Assembly (NCBI RefSeq): GCF_000271845.1
Contig: NZ_JH719395.1
Span: 1,527,769 to 1,591,768, forward strand
DNA: 64,000 nt
Reading direction: 5' to 3'
Origin: Rhizobium leguminosarum bv. trifolii WSM2297
Lineage (GTDB): Bacteria; Pseudomonadota; Alphaproteobacteria; Rhizobiales; Rhizobiaceae
The notes beneath the pieces are model-generated. The model worked only from the letters and a program-made list of their open reading frames with translations. It had not been told where the DNA came from and ran no database searches. This document shows, piece after piece, positions 1-8,573 of the stretch (its first letter is position 1; every line of letters starts with the position of its first letter). Both the position numbers and the translations under genes were made by a program.

Positions 1-2
1 AC

Positions 3-377
3 GTCGTACGAAACCTGACACTGAAAGGCCCCTACAAGCACGAGGTCGGCTTCGGCATCGGCATTGCCGCGGAGGCCGATACACTGATTTCGGGCAATGT
101 GATCGAAGGCGCGCCGCGCTGGGGCATGCAGATCGGCTGGGGTCCATATCTCCGCAATGTCGTCGTCAGCGGCAACGTGGTGCGCCAGGCGCCTGTGGGA
201 TGCGCCGTCTCGGTCGCCGACGGCGCGGGCACTGCCGTCATCACCGACAACGTCTTCCAGGAGATCGCTGAAGGCGCGGTTTTAGGTTTCCAATGGGAGA
301 AGAAAGTGTCGGACGAGATGGCCGGCGGTGGCGCGCCCTACAAACAGCTGACCATCGAGCGAAACCGCGTCTCCTGA
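3..377 (+). CDS. C-terminal part of a right-handed beta-helix repeat protein (start outside window)
   Basis: The open frame runs in from the left edge (first codon at base 3) and stops at 375-377. The visible residues show the short repeated strands (isGNVI, vsGNVV, itDNVF, ieRNRVS) typical of a parallel beta-helix fold. It resembles the C-terminus of the TIGR03808-type Tat-exported repetitive proteins of rhizobia. The N-terminus, including any Tat signal, is not in the window. Function is unknown; family assignment is by motif spacing only. Confidence 0.6.
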   Translation, partial: VVRNLTLKGPYKHEVGFGIGIAAEADTLISGNVIEGAPRWGMQIGWGPYLRNVVVSGNVVRQAPVGCAVSVADGAGTAVITDNVFQEIAEGAVLGFQWEKKVSDEMAGGGAPYKQLTIERNRVS

Positions 378-477
378 AGCGCATCAAAAGCTTTCATCGT
401 CCCATCAGCGGCAGGGACTTTTCCGCAGCCACTGCGGCCTCTACCCTCTGGTGCAGCTACACTCGGGGGATAAGATC

Positions 478-1143
478 ATGCTGACAATTTACGGAGTCTA
501 TCGATCGCGGGCATCGCGCGTCTACTGGATGGCGGAGGAGCTCGGGCTCGAATTCCAGTCTGTGCCGGTGCTGCAGGCAAGGCGGCTCGCAGACCCGCTG
601 GCAGCAGAAGCGCCGCTCAACACGCAATCGTCCGATTTTGCTGCCGTCAACCCGATGGCGCAGATCCCCAGCATCACGGACGGCGCGTTCGTCATGCACG
701 AGTCGCTGGCGATCAATCTCTACCTCGCCCGCAAACATGGCGGGCCGCTTGCCGGAGAAACCGTCGAAGAAGACGGATTGCTGACGATGTGGACCGTCTG
801 GGCCGCCTCTCAGGTCGAGCCGGAGACGGTCAAAATCGTTCTGACCTATGATAATGGCCTCGAAAATAGCGACGAGGGCAAGCAGGTGATCGCCGTTGCC
901 TGCCGTGCGCTGCGCCGACCGTTTGCGGCGCTCGAAAGCCAGCTTGCCGGCCGGCAGTGGATCGTCGGCGACCGCTTCACCGTCGCCGATCTCAACATCG
1001 CCGAGGTGCTGCGTTACGCCCAGAGTGAGGAGGCGTTGTTCGATTCGCATCCGAACATCAAGGCCTGGATCGAACGCTGCCAGTCGCGCGCCGGCTACAA
1101 GGCGATGCAGACAAGCCGCGCCAAGGAACCAATCGAGGTGTGA
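478..1143 (+). CDS. Glutathione S-transferase family protein
   Basis: 221 residues, usual GST length. The N-terminal thioredoxin-like half (about residues 1-85) starts [17 protein letters not shown] and holds the cis-Pro segment NPMAQIPSI followed by the [10 protein letters not shown] motif that binds the gamma-glutamyl group. The C-terminal helical half has the [15 protein letters not shown]-capping box. ATG at 478 is preferred over the in-frame ATG at 451 because GGGGGA lies just upstream of it and the fold begins there. It converges with the LysR gene, one base after its stop. Likely conjugates glutathione to electrophiles in the cytoplasm; substrate unknown. Confidence 0.85.
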   Translation: MLTIYGVYRSRASRVYWMAEELGLEFQSVPVLQARRLADPLAAEAPLNTQSSDFAAVNPMAQIPSITDGAFVMHESLAINLYLARKHGGPLAGETVEEDGLLTMWTVWAASQVEPETVKIVLTYDNGLENSDEGKQVIAVACRALRRPFAALESQLAGRQWIVGDRFTVADLNIAEVLRYAQSEEALFDSHPNIKAWIERCQSRAGYKAMQTSRAKEPIEV

Positions 1144-1144
1144 G

Positions 1145-2041
1145 TTACCGGAACAGCGCCAGCGTGCCGGCCATTTCCTCACGGATCCAGGCCTTGAAAT
1201 CCTTGACCTTCTTCGGCTCGCGCGTGCCTTCGGCGGTGACGAAATAGTGACCGAAGCCGGTGCGCGCTCGAATGCCGAAGGGCGCCGCCAGCCGGCCTTC
1301 GGCAAGCGCGAAGGCGGCAAGGGTCTGCCAGGCAAGCATGACGCCTTGGCCGGCGATCGCCGCATCGAGGCAGAGCGAGGCATCGTTGAAGACGTGGCGC
1401 GTCGCCGGTGTGGCGCCTGACAGGCCCGCCTCGCGCATCCAGACCTCCCAGTTGAACATGGCGCGGCCGTCGACGACGGCAGGCAGCGCCAGGATATCGG
1501 CGGGTTCTTGCAATTTCGCCGCCATCTCCGGTGAGCAGACGGGAAAGACCTCCTGCTCCAGCAACAGTTCGGCCTTCACGTCAGGCCACTTGCCGGTACC
1601 GACACGGATGCCGATATCGACGTCGCAAAGGGCGGGATTGACGAGATTGGTCGTCGCATCGAGCCGCAGCTTGATATCGGGGTGATGCTCAGCGAAACGA
1701 TCGAGCCGGCAGACGAGCCAGCGGGCGGCAAAAACCGGCGCCACCGAGATCGTCAGGATCGTGTCGTCCTTGCGGCTTGCGATCGACACCGCCTGGGAAA
1801 GACGGGCAAAACCCTCGTCGAGCGCCAAGAGCACCGGCCGGCCGGCTTCGGTGGCGATCATTCCCCTCGCGGTGCGCTCGAACATCACCTGGCCGAGTTG
1901 CGCTTCGGCCTTGATCACCTGCTGGCTGACGGCGCCGACCGAGACGCCGAGTTCGTCGGCGGCTGCCTGCAGCGAGCCGAGACGACCGACGGCCTCCAGC
2001 GCCCGCAGGCCGTTGAGATGGACGGAATTCAGGTTTTTCAT
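1145..2041 (-). CDS. LysR-family transcriptional regulator (GcvA-like)
   Basis: 298 residues. The N-terminal winged helix (about 5-65) reads LNGLRALEAVGRLGSLQAAADELGVSVGAVSQQV, and the rest is the periplasmic-binding-like effector domain. The SVGAVSQQV recognition helix and overall layout resemble the GcvA/AmpR-type branch. It is tail-to-tail with the GST gene; no divergent partner lies close, since the next + gene starts about 180 bases away. Target and effector are not evident. Confidence 0.85.
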   Translation of the reverse strand: MKNLNSVHLNGLRALEAVGRLGSLQAAADELGVSVGAVSQQVIKAEAQLGQVMFERTARGMIATEAGRPVLLALDEGFARLSQAVSIASRKDDTILTISVAPVFAARWLVCRLDRFAEHHPDIKLRLDATTNLVNPALCDVDIGIRVGTGKWPDVKAELLLEQEVFPVCSPEMAAKLQEPADILALPAVVDGRAMFNWEVWMREAGLSGATPATRHVFNDASLCLDAAIAGQGVMLAWQTLAAFALAEGRLAAPFGIRARTGFGHYFVTAEGTREPKKVKDFKAWIREEMAGTLALFR

Positions 2042-2220
2042 ATAGTTTTTCTATAGCAGTTCCGCCGTAATCTCAATTGAAAATCCGCCTGCAAAAGCCG
2101 ACATTGCAGGCATCGGTAATCCCGTTCGAACGACTTCAGCCAGCGAAACGGGATAGTTCAAATCGGCGTTAGCCCACCTGCGGTCACGATTCCGCACCGT
2201 TGGAGAAAGCGAGGCATGCC

Positions 2221-2448
2221 ATGTCGTTGCTGAAGTTTTTCTTGAATCCCGCCCTTGCCATGGGCGGCACGGAGATTGCCCCGGCCTGGAAGGACGACCC
2301 GCTGCGGCATCCCGAGGTCGAGCGCATGTCGCTGCGCGAAATCGCCGATCTGCCGCTGGTGTGGAGACCGGCTTTGTTGCCGCGGCCAAGCCGCCGCCGG
2401 CGAAATGCGCGTGAGCACGGCTCCCGCGCATTTGGTGAACTGCTCTAG
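2221..2448 (+). CDS. Small hypothetical protein
   Basis: 75 residues starting MSLLKFFLNPALAMGG. The chosen ATG (2221) follows GAGAAAGCGAGGC, a plausible ribosome binding site, and is preferred to the in-frame ATG at 2200. The middle reads DPLRHPEVERMSLREIADLPL and the C-terminus is Arg-rich. I recognise no domain. It converges with the GNAT gene 10 bases downstream. It may be a conserved rhizobial small protein, but I cannot confirm that here. Confidence 0.5.
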   Translation: MSLLKFFLNPALAMGGTEIAPAWKDDPLRHPEVERMSLREIADLPLVWRPALLPRPSRRRRNAREHGSRAFGELL

Positions 2449-2458
2449 TGCCCGCCGG

Positions 2459-2929
2459 CTAAACGGCAGATGCCTGCCAGCGAATCACCGGACCGTCTTC
2501 GGGATCGATGCGCTCGCCGGCGCGGATAAATCCGTTGCGTTCGAGGACACGCTGGGAGGCGATGTTGTCCACCCCGGTCTCGGCTGAAAGCAGCCTCACC
2601 CGGGGGTCCTTCCGCGCCCATTCGAGCAGCTGGCCTATCGCGCGCGTCGCGCATCCACGCCGCTCACGGCTGGGCGCGATCCCATAGCCGATGTGGATCT
2701 CGCCGTCCTCAGGCGCGCGAATGACCGAGCATAGCCCGACGATCTCGCCCTCCTCGACAATCATCCAGGCCGACGGGATAAACTTGGCGCCGATCTCCGC
2801 GGCGATGCTCGCCAGCATCTCCAGGACCTCCGGCGGCGCGATGACGCTATCGGAAACCAGGCGGGTATTTGCGGGCACGAAGCCTTTCAGCAACGCGGCG
2901 AAATCATAAGCAGTCAATTCGATGATCAT
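2459..2929 (-). CDS. GNAT-family N-acetyltransferase
   Basis: 156 residues. The acetyl-CoA binding core is visible as IHIGYGIAPSRERRGCATRA (R/QxxGxG/A-type loop, here RERRGCA), preceded by the beta-strand GEIVGLCSVI and followed by the late VDNIASQRVLERNGF signature. Start 2929 (MIIELTAYDF) follows GTCGAGAAGAAT; the upstream ATG at 2950 sits beside a GCGCCA...TGGCGC palindrome (2951-2966) and has no ribosome binding site. Substrate is unknown; the family acetylates amines on small molecules or protein N-termini. Confidence 0.8.
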   Translation of the reverse strand: MIIELTAYDFAALLKGFVPANTRLVSDSVIAPPEVLEMLASIAAEIGAKFIPSAWMIVEEGEIVGLCSVIRAPEDGEIHIGYGIAPSRERRGCATRAIGQLLEWARKDPRVRLLSAETGVDNIASQRVLERNGFIRAGERIDPEDGPVIRWQASAV

Positions 2930-3404
2930 ATTCTTCTCGACATTGGACATGCGCCAGCTTTGGCGCGTCAAGGCCGAGCAGCGAGACCCGAGCATTTATT
3001 CCAGATTCCGCGCGCAAACCGCTGCGCATTTTTGCAGGAACTGTTTGGCTAGCTGAAGCCGTGTCTGTCTCGTCCGCCCCGGCCGGTGCGTTCTGGGTGT
3101 TTTGCGACGGCAAACAAAGGCATTCTCCTGTTAAACACATGGCTTCGGAAAGAGCCGGTGCGGATCGATACTGAAGCGGAGCTGGATGTTTGTCCAGGCT
3201 TTGCAGATCGCCTGATTTGGCGTCGCAATTGCCATGGCTGGAGGATCTGCCGACAATCGGAAGGCGTGCGAAACTGAATCTAATCTGACCCCGCGAGGAT
3301 TATCGCGAGCATCGGTGTCGGAATCGCGTTTCGCCGGCCGTCTTTCAAGCCACAGGACACCTTAAAACGGTATCGATCTAAGGATAAATTATAGGGAGTA
3401 AGCG
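2930..3404. other. Intergenic region between GNAT and GST genes
   Basis: No gene is supported. It holds a 16-base palindrome at 2951-2966 just upstream of the GNAT gene, which could be an operator, and a GGGAG ribosome binding site at its right end for the GST gene. The short open frames here lack ribosome binding sites and recognisable protein motifs. Confidence 0.5.
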
Positions 3405-4055
3405 ATGACGATTACCATTACCGCCTTTGAACGCTCGCCCGATCGCGGCCGGGGTCTGGCGCGCGACATGCGCGTTCGCTGGGCGCTCGAGGAAGCGGGC
3501 CAGCCTTACGAGGTTCGTCTCGTTTCGTTCAAGACGATGAAGGAGCCCGCGCATCTGGCGCTTCATCCTTTCGGGCAGATTCCGACTTATGAAGAAGGTG
3601 ATCTCGCTCTGTTCGAGTCCGGAGCGATCGTGTTTCATATCGCCGAGCGCCATGCGGGCCTGCTGCCCGAGGATGCGAATGCCCGGGCGCGCGCTGTCAC
3701 GTGGATGTTTGCCGCGCTCAATACCGTGGAGCCACCGATCTTCGAGCGCAGCCTCGCCACCATCCTCGAGCGCGACGAACCCTGGTACGAGAGGCGCCTC
3801 AGCGTCCTCGATGACAGCATCCGCAAACGGCTGGGGAGCCTTTCCACTCGCCTTGGCGATGCCGACTGGCTCGATGGTGCGTTCAGCGCAGGCGACTTGC
3901 TGATGGTGACGGTGCTCCTCAGGGCGCGAGCATCGGGTCTATTGGAGGAATATCCGAACCTTGGCGCCTATGTCGCCCGCGGCGAAGCCCGGCCGGCCTA
4001 TCAGCGTGCTTTCGCAGCCCAGCTGGCGGTATTCACCGCCGCATCGGCCGGCTGA
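3405..4055 (+). CDS. Glutathione S-transferase family protein
   Basis: 216 residues. The N-terminal thioredoxin fold begins ITITAFERSPDRGRG and includes the motif HPFGQIPTYEEGDLALFESGAI: cis-Pro after QI, then the ES pair that contacts glutathione. The C-terminal helical domain has DWLDGAFSAGDLLMVTVLLRA. ATG 3405 follows AGGGAGTAAGCG. It is the second of three GST-type genes within 4.8 kb, and it converges with the third. Probable cytoplasmic detoxification role; substrate unknown. Confidence 0.85.
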   Translation: MTITITAFERSPDRGRGLARDMRVRWALEEAGQPYEVRLVSFKTMKEPAHLALHPFGQIPTYEEGDLALFESGAIVFHIAERHAGLLPEDANARARAVTWMFAALNTVEPPIFERSLATILERDEPWYERRLSVLDDSIRKRLGSLSTRLGDADWLDGAFSAGDLLMVTVLLRARASGLLEEYPNLGAYVARGEARPAYQRAFAAQLAVFTAASAG

Positions 4056-4152
4056 CAAGGGGCCGCTTCGCTTGGACAGTTGTGACCCCAAGCCGCAGGC
4101 CGCCAATTCGGATGCCGTCCCTCCCTGGCCCCGTTCCTGCCCGAGCGATGCA

Positions 4153-4773
4153 TCAGCCCCGATCGTAAGCCATGGCCCGCTGGACGGCGGGGCGCTGCAG
4201 CATCCGGGCGTGGTGATCACTCGCCTTTGCGAAGCGGGCGGGATCGACGCCGTCGGACGGCAGCCAGCCGGTCATGACGAAGAGATAGGGATCGGCTAGC
4301 GAATAGGCCTCGCCCATCACCCACGGGCCTTTGAACATCGTCTGTTCGATCAGGGTGAAACAATCGGCCATATTCTGAGGCACCTTCGCCTTCATCGCCT
4401 CGATCGCGGCCGGATCGTCGGTCCAGCGGGAGCCGCGCGGGCGATGGGCATGGTTCACATGCACTGTCGAGCAGAGATAGCTGTTGAAGGATTGCAGCCG
4501 CGCCATTTCGAAGGCATCGCCGAGCGGCGCCAGTTTGGCGGCCGGCGCGCTTTCCGCGATAAAACCAAGGATCGCCGGCGTTTCGGTCAGCACGCCACGA
4601 TCGGTGACCAGTGCCGGCACGCGACCCTTCGGGTTGATCTGCAGATAGTCCGGCGAACGCTGCTCGCCATTGGCAAAGCTGAGCTTCCGAGTTTCGAAGG
4701 CGAGGCCGGATTCTTCCAGGGCAATCAGGCTTGCGAGCGCGCAGGTTCCGGACGCGTAGTACAATGTCAGCAT
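4153..4773 (-). CDS. Glutathione S-transferase family protein
   Basis: 206 residues beginning MLTLYYASGTCALASLIALEE, the start of beta-class-like bacterial GSTs with a conserved Cys at residue 11. It continues with NPKGRVPALVTD and LTETPAILGFIAE, the cis-Pro and glutathione contacts. The C-terminal half carries the GEAYSLADPYLFVMTGW N-cap box. ATG 4773 is chosen because GGGAGACGAGAACC precedes it and the fold starts there; longer in-frame extensions run into intergenic repeat. Two GST genes converge here (4055/4153). Confidence 0.85.
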   Translation of the reverse strand: MLTLYYASGTCALASLIALEESGLAFETRKLSFANGEQRSPDYLQINPKGRVPALVTDRGVLTETPAILGFIAESAPAAKLAPLGDAFEMARLQSFNSYLCSTVHVNHAHRPRGSRWTDDPAAIEAMKAKVPQNMADCFTLIEQTMFKGPWVMGEAYSLADPYLFVMTGWLPSDGVDPARFAKASDHHARMLQRPAVQRAMAYDRG

Positions 4774-4891
4774 GGTTCTCGTCTCCCTTTTGGCACACCT
4801 TATAGCGCGGCGACCCTTGCGCCGGAACCGGGGAGATGGCGTTTGCTTAGCTTCTCGGCAGCAGAACAACGATCGGCGTACCGTGGGGTCG

Positions 4892-5058
4892 CCCCTCATC
4901 CGGCTGCCGGCACCGACCGGGGTCGAGCCACGGGTCTCGACCCGTCCTCCGGACCCCCGCAAACGGGGCGAAGGGGGACAGCCGCAACCTCTCCGTTCCT
5001 CGCCAGGCTTTCGCAGGGCACGTCCCCTCTCCCCGTTTTACGGGGAGAGGGCTAGGGT
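4892..5058. repeat. RIME-like palindromic intergenic repeat, left part (split by IS)
   Basis: A mosaic palindromic element opens with CCCCTCATCCGGCTGCCGG, holds CGCAAACGGGGCGAAGGGG, CGCAGGGCACGTCCCCTC and a terminal CTCCCCG...CGGGGAG stem. A nested palindromic piece (about 4915-4953) lies inside it. The element is cut at 5058 by the insertion sequence and resumes at 6408. Related copies lie at 11886-12022 (inverted) and 30556-30667 (truncated). It matches the description of Rhizobium-specific intergenic mosaic elements. Confidence 0.75.
5048..5058. repeat. IS target-site duplication, left copy (11 bp)
   Basis: AGGGCTAGGGT at 5048-5058 is repeated exactly at 6408-6418, directly outside both insertion sequence termini. 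An 11-base duplication fits the 9-13 base range known for IS4-family elements. Confidence 0.85.
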
Positions 5059-6407
5059 CATATGCGCTAGGTTAGGCGAGCATTCAGATAATCGCATTGT
5101 TTTCGACGTCGGCGTGGCGGCTCACAGAGGTGGCGCCGACTTCGGGTGACGAGATTACAGACGGCCTGCCACAGCAGCGATCCGCGGATGGCGGCGTGAA
5201 TGGTGCTCAGGGCTATCTTCATGAGACGCCAGCGTGACGGGCTTGCCTGTGGGATTGGCGTATCCAGAGGGGGGAGAGTCCGGGACTTGCCCGGCAATCT
5301 GTTCGGCGATGATGGCCACGATCAGTCTGGCGTAGAGCCAAGCCTGCGCCAGTTCTGGCTTCTTGGCCGGCAAGCTGTCGAGGCCGGCCAGGCTCTTGAA
5401 CCGTTTGAACGCCAGCTCGATTTGCCAACGGAAGCGATAAAGGGTGAGAATATCTGTCGGCGGGAAGGTGGCGGCCGGCAGCGAGGTCAGCAGCAGAATG
5501 TACTTCGCCGCCTCCAGACTGCGCGGATCGGGTTGTTTGCCGCGCTTGCTGGCGTCCTTGAGCAGGCGTTTGTGCTCGGCTTCCACCTGTTGCGGATCCT
5601 TGCGCCGGATAACCAGGCGCAGGACCAGTGGCGTCGCCGCCTTCACGCCTTCGTGGATACGAACCTTGAGTTCACTTTCCTGTTCTTGCTGAGCGGCGAG
5701 CGCGGCAAACAGATCAAAGGGATCGCCATTCGGCTGCAACAGCCGCAACGAGTTCCAGCCGGTCCGCACGATGAAGTCTGCGCCGGCGTCGATCACGGGC
5801 CGCAGATCGCGCGGTCTTGCATAGTAGCGATCGGCCAGCACGATATTACCGGGTGCGTAGGTGAGGCGCTGAAGGTTCTCGGCACCATGGATGTCGGTCA
5901 ACTCAAGCTGATCGACCTGAGCCGTTGCCAGGTCGTAGCCGACATGCAACCGCCACGTCGTGCGGTCAGCGCCCGGGTGGCAGATCGACGTTCCATCGAG
6001 CACACGCAAGCGATACCCCGCCCAGCGCCCTGCCGGCACCTTAGTCTGCTCGGCAATCAGCGTGGCCACGATGTCGCCAAGCCAAGGGGCTGCTTTGCAT
6101 AGCCGCTCGAGCAGCGATGGGTCGGACAAGCGGGCGATCCCGCCCGCTTCGGCCCATGCACAGGTCTCGCGTAGCGACATACCAAGGCCGCCATAGGCAA
6201 GCGCCAGCCGCAACAGCGTCTCGGCGTTCTTGATTTCCCGCACCCGCGTGAAAGCGCCGCGCAACCGCGCCGTTGCTTCCAGGTCAAAACCCGCCGGAAG
6301 CCAAGCGCTCACTTCCGACCAATGATCCAAAATCTCAGGACGAATCGTCATCCCAAGCTTGAATCATAACCAGATTCCTCATGTCCAGCCCTAACCTAGC
6401 GCATATG
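5059..6407 (-). mobile_element. Complete IS4-family insertion sequence, 1349 bp
   Basis: Perfect 18-base terminal inverted repeats CATATGCGCTAGGTTAGG at 5059-5076 and its complement at 6390-6407 bound one transposase gene. Flanking 11-base direct repeats (5048-5058, 6408-6418) mark the insertion. The target is a palindromic intergenic repeat, so no gene was broken. Exact ends and duplication suggest a recent event. I cannot assign an ISfinder name. Confidence 0.92.
5155..6351 (-). CDS. IS4-family transposase (DDE)
   Basis: 398 residues. The catalytic residues are visible in order: Asp in RVLDGTSICHPG, Asp in NIVLADRYYARP, and Glu in YRFRWQIELAFKRFK, which fits the IS4 signature Y-x2-R-x3-E-x6-K exactly. 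The frame is uninterrupted and fills most of the element, so the transposase is probably functional. It catalyses cut-and-paste movement of the element by binding its 18-base terminal repeats. The start at 6351 lies 39 bases inside the right inverted repeat. Confidence 0.93.
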   Translation of the reverse strand: MTIRPEILDHWSEVSAWLPAGFDLEATARLRGAFTRVREIKNAETLLRLALAYGGLGMSLRETCAWAEAGGIARLSDPSLLERLCKAAPWLGDIVATLIAEQTKVPAGRWAGYRLRVLDGTSICHPGADRTTWRLHVGYDLATAQVDQLELTDIHGAENLQRLTYAPGNIVLADRYYARPRDLRPVIDAGADFIVRTGWNSLRLLQPNGDPFDLFAALAAQQEQESELKVRIHEGVKAATPLVLRLVIRRKDPQQVEAEHKRLLKDASKRGKQPDPRSLEAAKYILLLTSLPAATFPPTDILTLYRFRWQIELAFKRFKSLAGLDSLPAKKPELAQAWLYARLIVAIIAEQIAGQVPDSPPSGYANPTGKPVTLASHEDSPEHHSRRHPRIAAVAGRL

Positions 6408-6424
6408 AGGGCTAGGGTGAGGGG
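6408..6424. repeat. RIME-like repeat, right remainder with right target duplication
   Basis: Contains the second copy of AGGGCTAGGGT (6408-6418) followed by GAGGGG, which completes the end of the element split at 5058. Removing 5059-6418 restores a continuous repeat ending like the copy at 11886-12022. Confidence 0.75.
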
Positions 6425-6472
6425 CAAGCCACACGGTAGTTCCCTCACTCAACCGCAGCCCAGATCCGCTAC

Positions 6473-6829
6473 TCAACCGCAGCCCGGCACATCCTCCAGC
6501 CGGTGCCAGACCGGGATGCCGCGCTCCCTGGCGATGCGCACGTCGTTATCGGCGCCCTTGGAATCGCCCGGCAGCCGCAACACGCCCTCGCAAAGCTGCA
6601 GCAGCCGGCCGGCGACCGGGTGGAAGATCTCTTCGTAGAGCGCATCGCCGACCGACTTGCCGCCGGCGGCGTGCCAGATCGGCAGCGCCACCCATTCGCC
6701 GATCATCGGCACGTGGCCGGCGGCAAACAGCGCGTGTGAGGGTTGCTCCAGCCGCTTCAGGTTGGCGGCCATTTTCTCCGGGTCGTCGCCCGTTCCCGAC
6801 CTGTATGGCCCGGCAATCAATATCAACAT
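6473..6829 (-). CDS. DUF4406 / nucleoside 2-deoxyribosyltransferase-like protein
   Basis: 118 residues starting MLILIAGPYRSGTGDDPEKM, the Gly-Pro-Tyr nucleotide-binding start of the nucleoside deoxyribosyltransferase superfamily. It continues with HVPMIGEWVALP and LRLPGDSKGADNDVRIARERGIPVW, where the GDSKGAD loop and following Asp match the conserved second half of DUF4406 proteins. ATG 6829 follows GGAGTGGATA; a longer start at 6841 is possible. Biochemical function is unproven for this family. It is divergent from the DeoR gene, whose operator-like palindromes lie between, so the two may be co-regulated. Confidence 0.7.
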   Translation of the reverse strand: MLILIAGPYRSGTGDDPEKMAANLKRLEQPSHALFAAGHVPMIGEWVALPIWHAAGGKSVGDALYEEIFHPVAGRLLQLCEGVLRLPGDSKGADNDVRIARERGIPVWHRLEDVPGCG

Positions 6830-6882
6830 TATCCACTCCATCGCTCCGCTTCTGCGCAAGCACTCCCGGCTTCATGCACGGG

Positions 6883-6904
6883 ATATCGTGAAAATGCACG
6901 ATAT
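6883..6904. promoter_or_regulatory. Candidate DeoR operator in divergent promoter
   Basis: Perfect 8-base inverted repeat ATATCGTG (6883-6890) and CACGATAT (6897-6904) with a 6-base spacer. A further related half (CGTGCAATAT) lies near 6926-6935. It sits between the DUF4406 gene (start 6829) and the DeoR-family gene (start 6970), where an autoregulatory site is expected. Confidence 0.5.
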
Positions 6905-6969
6905 TTCTTGAATGTCGAGTCTGTTCGTGCAATATCATGCCATCTCGTTCACTTTCGTGCGGAGTGATA

Positions 6970-7725
6970 ATGCTGACGACGCAACGCAAGGCCCTCATTC
7001 TCGACATCCTGCGCCGTGACGGCCAGGTGATCGCCAAGCGCGTCGCCGAGGATTTTTCGCTTTCGGAAGACACGATTCGGCGCGACCTGCGGGAAATGGC
7101 GGCGGAGGGGCTCCTCAAGCGCGTGCATGGCGGGGCGATGCCACTTTCGCCCGATCTGCCCGATTTCACCGCGCGGCGCAGCGTCTCGTCCGAAATCAAG
7201 GCGCGGCTGGGGGCTGCTGCGGCGGCGATGATCAGGCCGGGGCAGATGATCTTCCTCGACGGCGGCACCACCACGGCGGAGATCGCCCGGCATTTGCCGC
7301 GCGACATGCCGCTGACCGTTGCGACCCACAGCCCGACGATCGCCGCCGAGTTGGAACACCACCCGACGGCCGAAGTGATCCTGACCGGTGGGCGGATCTA
7401 CAAACATTCGATGGTGGCGACGGGGGCAGCAGCAGTTGCAGCGATCTCGCAGCTGCGCCCCGACCTGTTCTTCCTCGGCGTCACCGCGGCCCATCCCGTG
7501 CACGGGCTTTCCACCGGCGATTTCGAGGAAGCGGCGATCAAACGCCATATCGCCGGCTGCTCGGCCGAAACGCATGTGCTGCTGACGGAGGAGAAGTTCG
7601 ACCTCGTTTCGCCCTGCCCGGTGCTGGCGATTTCCGAAGTCTCGGGGCTGATCGTGCCGGCTGAGATGCCGGCCGAGCGGCTAAAACCCTATCGCGATCT
7701 CAACGGCGCAATCGCCGCAGCATGA
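6970..7725 (+). CDS. DeoR/GlpR-family transcriptional regulator
   Basis: 251 residues. The N-terminal DeoR helix-turn-helix (about 6-57) contains the family signature RDGQVIAKRVAEDFSLSEDTIRRDLREMAAEGLLKRVHGGA. The C-terminal DeoRC sugar-phosphate sensing domain shows IFLDGGTTTAEIARHLP and VILTGGRIYKHSMVATG. ATG 6970 follows GCGGAGTGATA. It is divergent from the DUF4406 gene with a palindrome between them. The effector is probably a phosphorylated sugar or nucleoside; identity is not visible. Confidence 0.9.
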   Translation: MLTTQRKALILDILRRDGQVIAKRVAEDFSLSEDTIRRDLREMAAEGLLKRVHGGAMPLSPDLPDFTARRSVSSEIKARLGAAAAAMIRPGQMIFLDGGTTTAEIARHLPRDMPLTVATHSPTIAAELEHHPTAEVILTGGRIYKHSMVATGAAAVAAISQLRPDLFFLGVTAAHPVHGLSTGDFEEAAIKRHIAGCSAETHVLLTEEKFDLVSPCPVLAISEVSGLIVPAEMPAERLKPYRDLNGAIAAA

Positions 7726-8440
7726 TGGCCTTGCGGCCCGGCGCACGCGGGGCAGCCTGCGGCAGCAGGCTTGCGGCAAGAGCCACGATGAACAGCGTCA
7801 GCACTGCATAGGTCGGCGCCACGCTGCCGGTTCCAACGGTGAGCACCGCCTGCAGGTACGGCTGTACAAACGCGACGACGACGGAAAGTGCCGGCATGTC
7901 GAGCAGGGTTCCGGCCGTTCGTGATAGATCCGGCATGAATGCCACCGCGGCAAGCGCGCCGTAGACCGCCGCTAGCCGGACCGCCAGGTGCAATGAGGCC
8001 GACGCTGCGAGCGGGCGCGCGTCACCATCCTCGAAAGGAACCATGAGATAGACGATGAAGGCTGCCAGAAATAGGAGGGCGACGGGCAGAGCCGTCAGGA
8101 TTGCCGGCAGCGTCATAACGGCGGCGTCAGCTGCCAAGAGGAGGAGAACCGGCGTCGACGCAACGAACCAGACGCCCACGAGCGGCCCCCAGAACCAGAG
8201 CAGCGACAGATAATGAAGACGGACCAGCGTGACCATAAGGAGCAGACCGATCGCGATCCAGGGGCAGGCAGGTTCGAGCACAGCCGATATCAGTCGGACG
8301 GCCGGCTCGCAGGCGCTGGCCATATCCGCGCAGCCGGACAACTGGACTGCCAGCCAGGTGATATGATCGAGGACGAACGCGGCGAACATGAAGACGCCGA
8401 TCGCGGTCAACACCCACCAGAGATAGCGGCCTGCAAACAT
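7700..8440 (-). CDS. Hypothetical integral membrane protein
   Basis: 246 residues with about six hydrophobic segments, for example WWVLTAIGVFMFAAFVL, WIAIGLLLMVTLVRL, VGVWFVASTPVLLLLA, TALPVALLFLAAFIVYL and AVLTLFIVALAASLL. No recognisable domain. Its 3' end overlaps the 3' end of the DeoR-family gene by 26 bases in convergent orientation. Predicted inner-membrane location; function unknown. Confidence 0.65.
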   Translation of the reverse strand: MFAGRYLWWVLTAIGVFMFAAFVLDHITWLAVQLSGCADMASACEPAVRLISAVLEPACPWIAIGLLLMVTLVRLHYLSLLWFWGPLVGVWFVASTPVLLLLAADAAVMTLPAILTALPVALLFLAAFIVYLMVPFEDGDARPLAASASLHLAVRLAAVYGALAAVAFMPDLSRTAGTLLDMPALSVVVAFVQPYLQAVLTVGTGSVAPTYAVLTLFIVALAASLLPQAAPRAPGRKAIMLRRLRR

Positions 8441-8573
8441 GCCCTGCCCTCCCGGCTTCCAGGGAACGCGCTTGCGTCCCGGTCGGCGCGAAAGAATGCA
8501 TCCGATCGCAGGGCGCTCCTTCTTTATATTAGATATTTCTTATTTTTTTGTAACTTATATACTTGTTTCGCAT

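Noticed and set aside
3086..3277. Small ORF between GNAT and GST genes
   Set aside because: No ribosome binding site and no protein-like pattern.
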